Origin: Clostridia bacterium
Lineage (GTDB): Bacteria; Bacillota; Clostridia; Oscillospirales; Acutalibacteraceae
Assembly (NCBI GenBank): GCA_017461005.1
Contig: JAFTZU010000184.1
Coordinates: 1 to 51,882 of the forward strand
DNA: 51,882 bases
Direction of reading: 5' to 3'
Both the position numbers and the translations under genes were made by a program. The first letter of the stretch is position 1. Each line of letters begins with the position of its first letter. Under the pieces are notes generated by a model. The model saw only the letters and a program-made list of their open reading frames with translations, searched no databases and had not been told where the DNA came from. This document shows, piece after piece, positions 50,698-51,882 of the stretch.

Positions 50698-51882
50698 TTG
50701 ACACAGCTGGAATATCAGGCATTACGAAATACCATCGAATATCATATGGACCGGTACTATAATCAGGACGCACCGGAGATCTCTGACTTCGAGTACGATC
50801 AGCTCATGCAGCAGCTGAAAGCGGCGGAGAAGGAACACCCCGAGTGGGTCGACCCGGACTCGCCGTCCCAGAAAGTGGGCGGGACCGTCAAACGGGAGGC
50901 CGGCGTCAAGGTGACTCATACCGTCCCCATGCTGTCCATCGAAGACGTCTTCGAGTTCGACTCGGTCCGCGCCTTCGTCGACAAGGTCCACGCAGTCCAT
51001 CCGGACGCCACGTTCTCTGTGGAAGTCAAGGTGGACGGCCTCTCCATGTCCATCACGTACCGGAGAGACGGCGACGGCCCCATGCGCCTCGTCCTCGCGG
51101 AGACCCGCGGCGACGGCTTCATCGGGGAAGATGTCACGGCCAATGCCCGCGTCATCCCGGGACTTCCGCTGACGCTGGACCTGCCCTATGACAGCCTGAC
51201 GCTCCGCGGCGAAGTCTACATGACCCACGAAGACTTCGAGCGCTACAACGAACTCCAGGAGGAACTGGGGAAGAAGGCCGCCGCGAACCCGCGGAACCTC
51301 GCCGCCGGCACCCTGCGGCAGCTGGACACCGCCGTTACGAAGGAACGCGGCCTCCGGATGTTCATCTTCAACGTCCAGGAAGGCCCTGCGGACCTCACAG
51401 AGAGCCACTGCGCCGGCATGGACGCCCTGGCGGCCGCCGGTGTGCCTGTCGTGGTACATCGCCACTGCAGGACCGCGGAGGAGGTCATCGAAGCCATCGA
51501 GGCCATCGGCGAGATGCGGGGCGACCTCCACTATGACCTCGACGGCGCGGTCGTCAAGATCGACGAGACGGCGCTGCGCAACGAGTTCCCGGCCGGGTCC
51601 AAATACTCAAGCGGGCACATCGCCTACAAATATCCGCCGGAACAGAGACCGGTGGTCATGGAAGACATCACGCCCACGGTCGGGCGGACCGGAAAGATCG
51701 CCTTCATCGGGCGGGTCGTGGATGCCGAGACCGGGAAACCGGCGCGGCTCTGCGGCACCAACGTCTCGAACGTCACTCTGCACAACCAGGACGACATCCG
51801 GGAGAAGAAGGTCGGCATCGGCGGTGTCTACAACATCCTGAAGTCCGGCGACATCATCCCGAAACTGGTGGACTGCGTCAAA
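50698..51882 (+). CDS. ligA: NAD-dependent DNA ligase LigA, N-terminal part (3' end outside window)
   Basis: The first 395 codons of LigA; the frame is open at the right edge. The Ia domain (YHMDRYYNQDAPEISDFEYDQLM, with the NAD+-contacting YY...SDxEYD) is followed by the adenylation domain. VEVKVDGLSM carries the active-site Lys (KxDG), AETRGDGFIGEDVTAN, NPRNLAAGTLRQLD and DLDGAVVKID follow, and HIAYKYPPE ends the domain. The OB fold begins with VGRTGKIAFIGRV and NVTLHN. It seals nicks in replication and repair. TTG at 50698 is chosen because AAGGAG lies 8 nt upstream. It contains a GTACATCGCC copy with unusual codons (GTA, CAT). Confidence 0.95.
   Translation, partial: MTQLEYQALRNTIEYHMDRYYNQDAPEISDFEYDQLMQQLKAAEKEHPEWVDPDSPSQKVGGTVKREAGVKVTHTVPMLSIEDVFEFDSVRAFVDKVHAVHPDATFSVEVKVDGLSMSITYRRDGDGPMRLVLAETRGDGFIGEDVTANARVIPGLPLTLDLPYDSLTLRGEVYMTHEDFERYNELQEELGKKAAANPRNLAAGTLRQLDTAVTKERGLRMFIFNVQEGPADLTESHCAGMDALAAAGVPVVVHRHCRTAEEVIEAIEAIGEMRGDLHYDLDGAVVKIDETALRNEFPAGSKYSSGHIAYKYPPEQRPVVMEDITPTVGRTGKIAFIGRVVDAETGKPARLCGTNVSNVTLHNQDDIREKKVGIGGVYNILKSGDIIPKLVDCVK

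Overview
The window is GC-rich DNA with G/C-biased third codon positions, strong Shine-Dalgarno sites and many intrinsic terminators. Gene content points to an anaerobic member of the Clostridia (Firmicutes). The evidence is the SCIFF peptide with its radical-SAM maturase, a GGGtGRT protein beside a NifU-like scaffold, DUF1292 and DUF1846 proteins, a tryptophan T-box, a yybP-ykoY riboswitch and BspA-type leucine-rich repeats. I do not assign a genus. No tRNA, rRNA, CRISPR array, insertion sequence or prophage was seen. Both ends cut genes: a repeat-rich surface protein on the left and ligA on the right.

Layout. 1-3.6 kb: end of a surface protein, then an operon of two related SAM methyltransferases and a signal-less ModA-like binding protein; all three carry Gly/Pro-rich inserts. 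3.6-12.8 kb: a structured palindrome, a sodium:solute symporter, a TetR regulator divergent from a 7-TM protein, two cytidylate-kinase-like paralogues, pyridoxamine kinase, NhaA and a DUF1846 protein. 12.8-14.6 kb: a TrpB-like enzyme behind a UGG T-box. 14.7-19.9 kb: a four-gene operon (degenerate transglutaminase, LRR protein, DUF2201/VWA protein, MoxR ATPase). 19.9-23.6 kb: GtrA protein, ECF S component and coaX, then a hydrolase and a small coiled-coil protein. 23.7-30.8 kb: methyltransferase, MATE exporter and a nickel/peptide ABC importer with fused ATPases. 30.9-39 kb: AspT-like exchanger, enolase, GGGtGRT/Fe-S scaffold pair, lysoplasmalogenase-like protein and a FeoA-FeoB fusion. 39-42.2 kb: SCIFF peptide, maturase and a flavoprotein. 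42.2-46 kb: PhoP/PhoR-type system with a PhoP box and a Na/Pi cotransporter. 46-48.7 kb: Mn-riboswitch-controlled Ca/Na-type antiporter and a PLP decarboxylase. 48.7-51.9 kb: CYTH and DUF4230 proteins, a 6S-like RNA, DUF1292 and ligA.

Themes are metal and ion homeostasis (Feo, Nik-like ABC, riboswitch-controlled antiporter, NhaA, Na/Pi), Fe-S biology and SAM chemistry. The most unexpected signal is not a gene. The 10-mer GTACATCGCC (reverse complement GGCGATGTAC) occurs 13 times exactly, in genes and between them, and several genic copies force codons that look rare here. Base composition alone would predict far fewer than one. Shorter forms (ATCGCCA) recur just after stop codons. It behaves like a genome-wide DNA signature, comparable to an uptake or HIP1-like motif.
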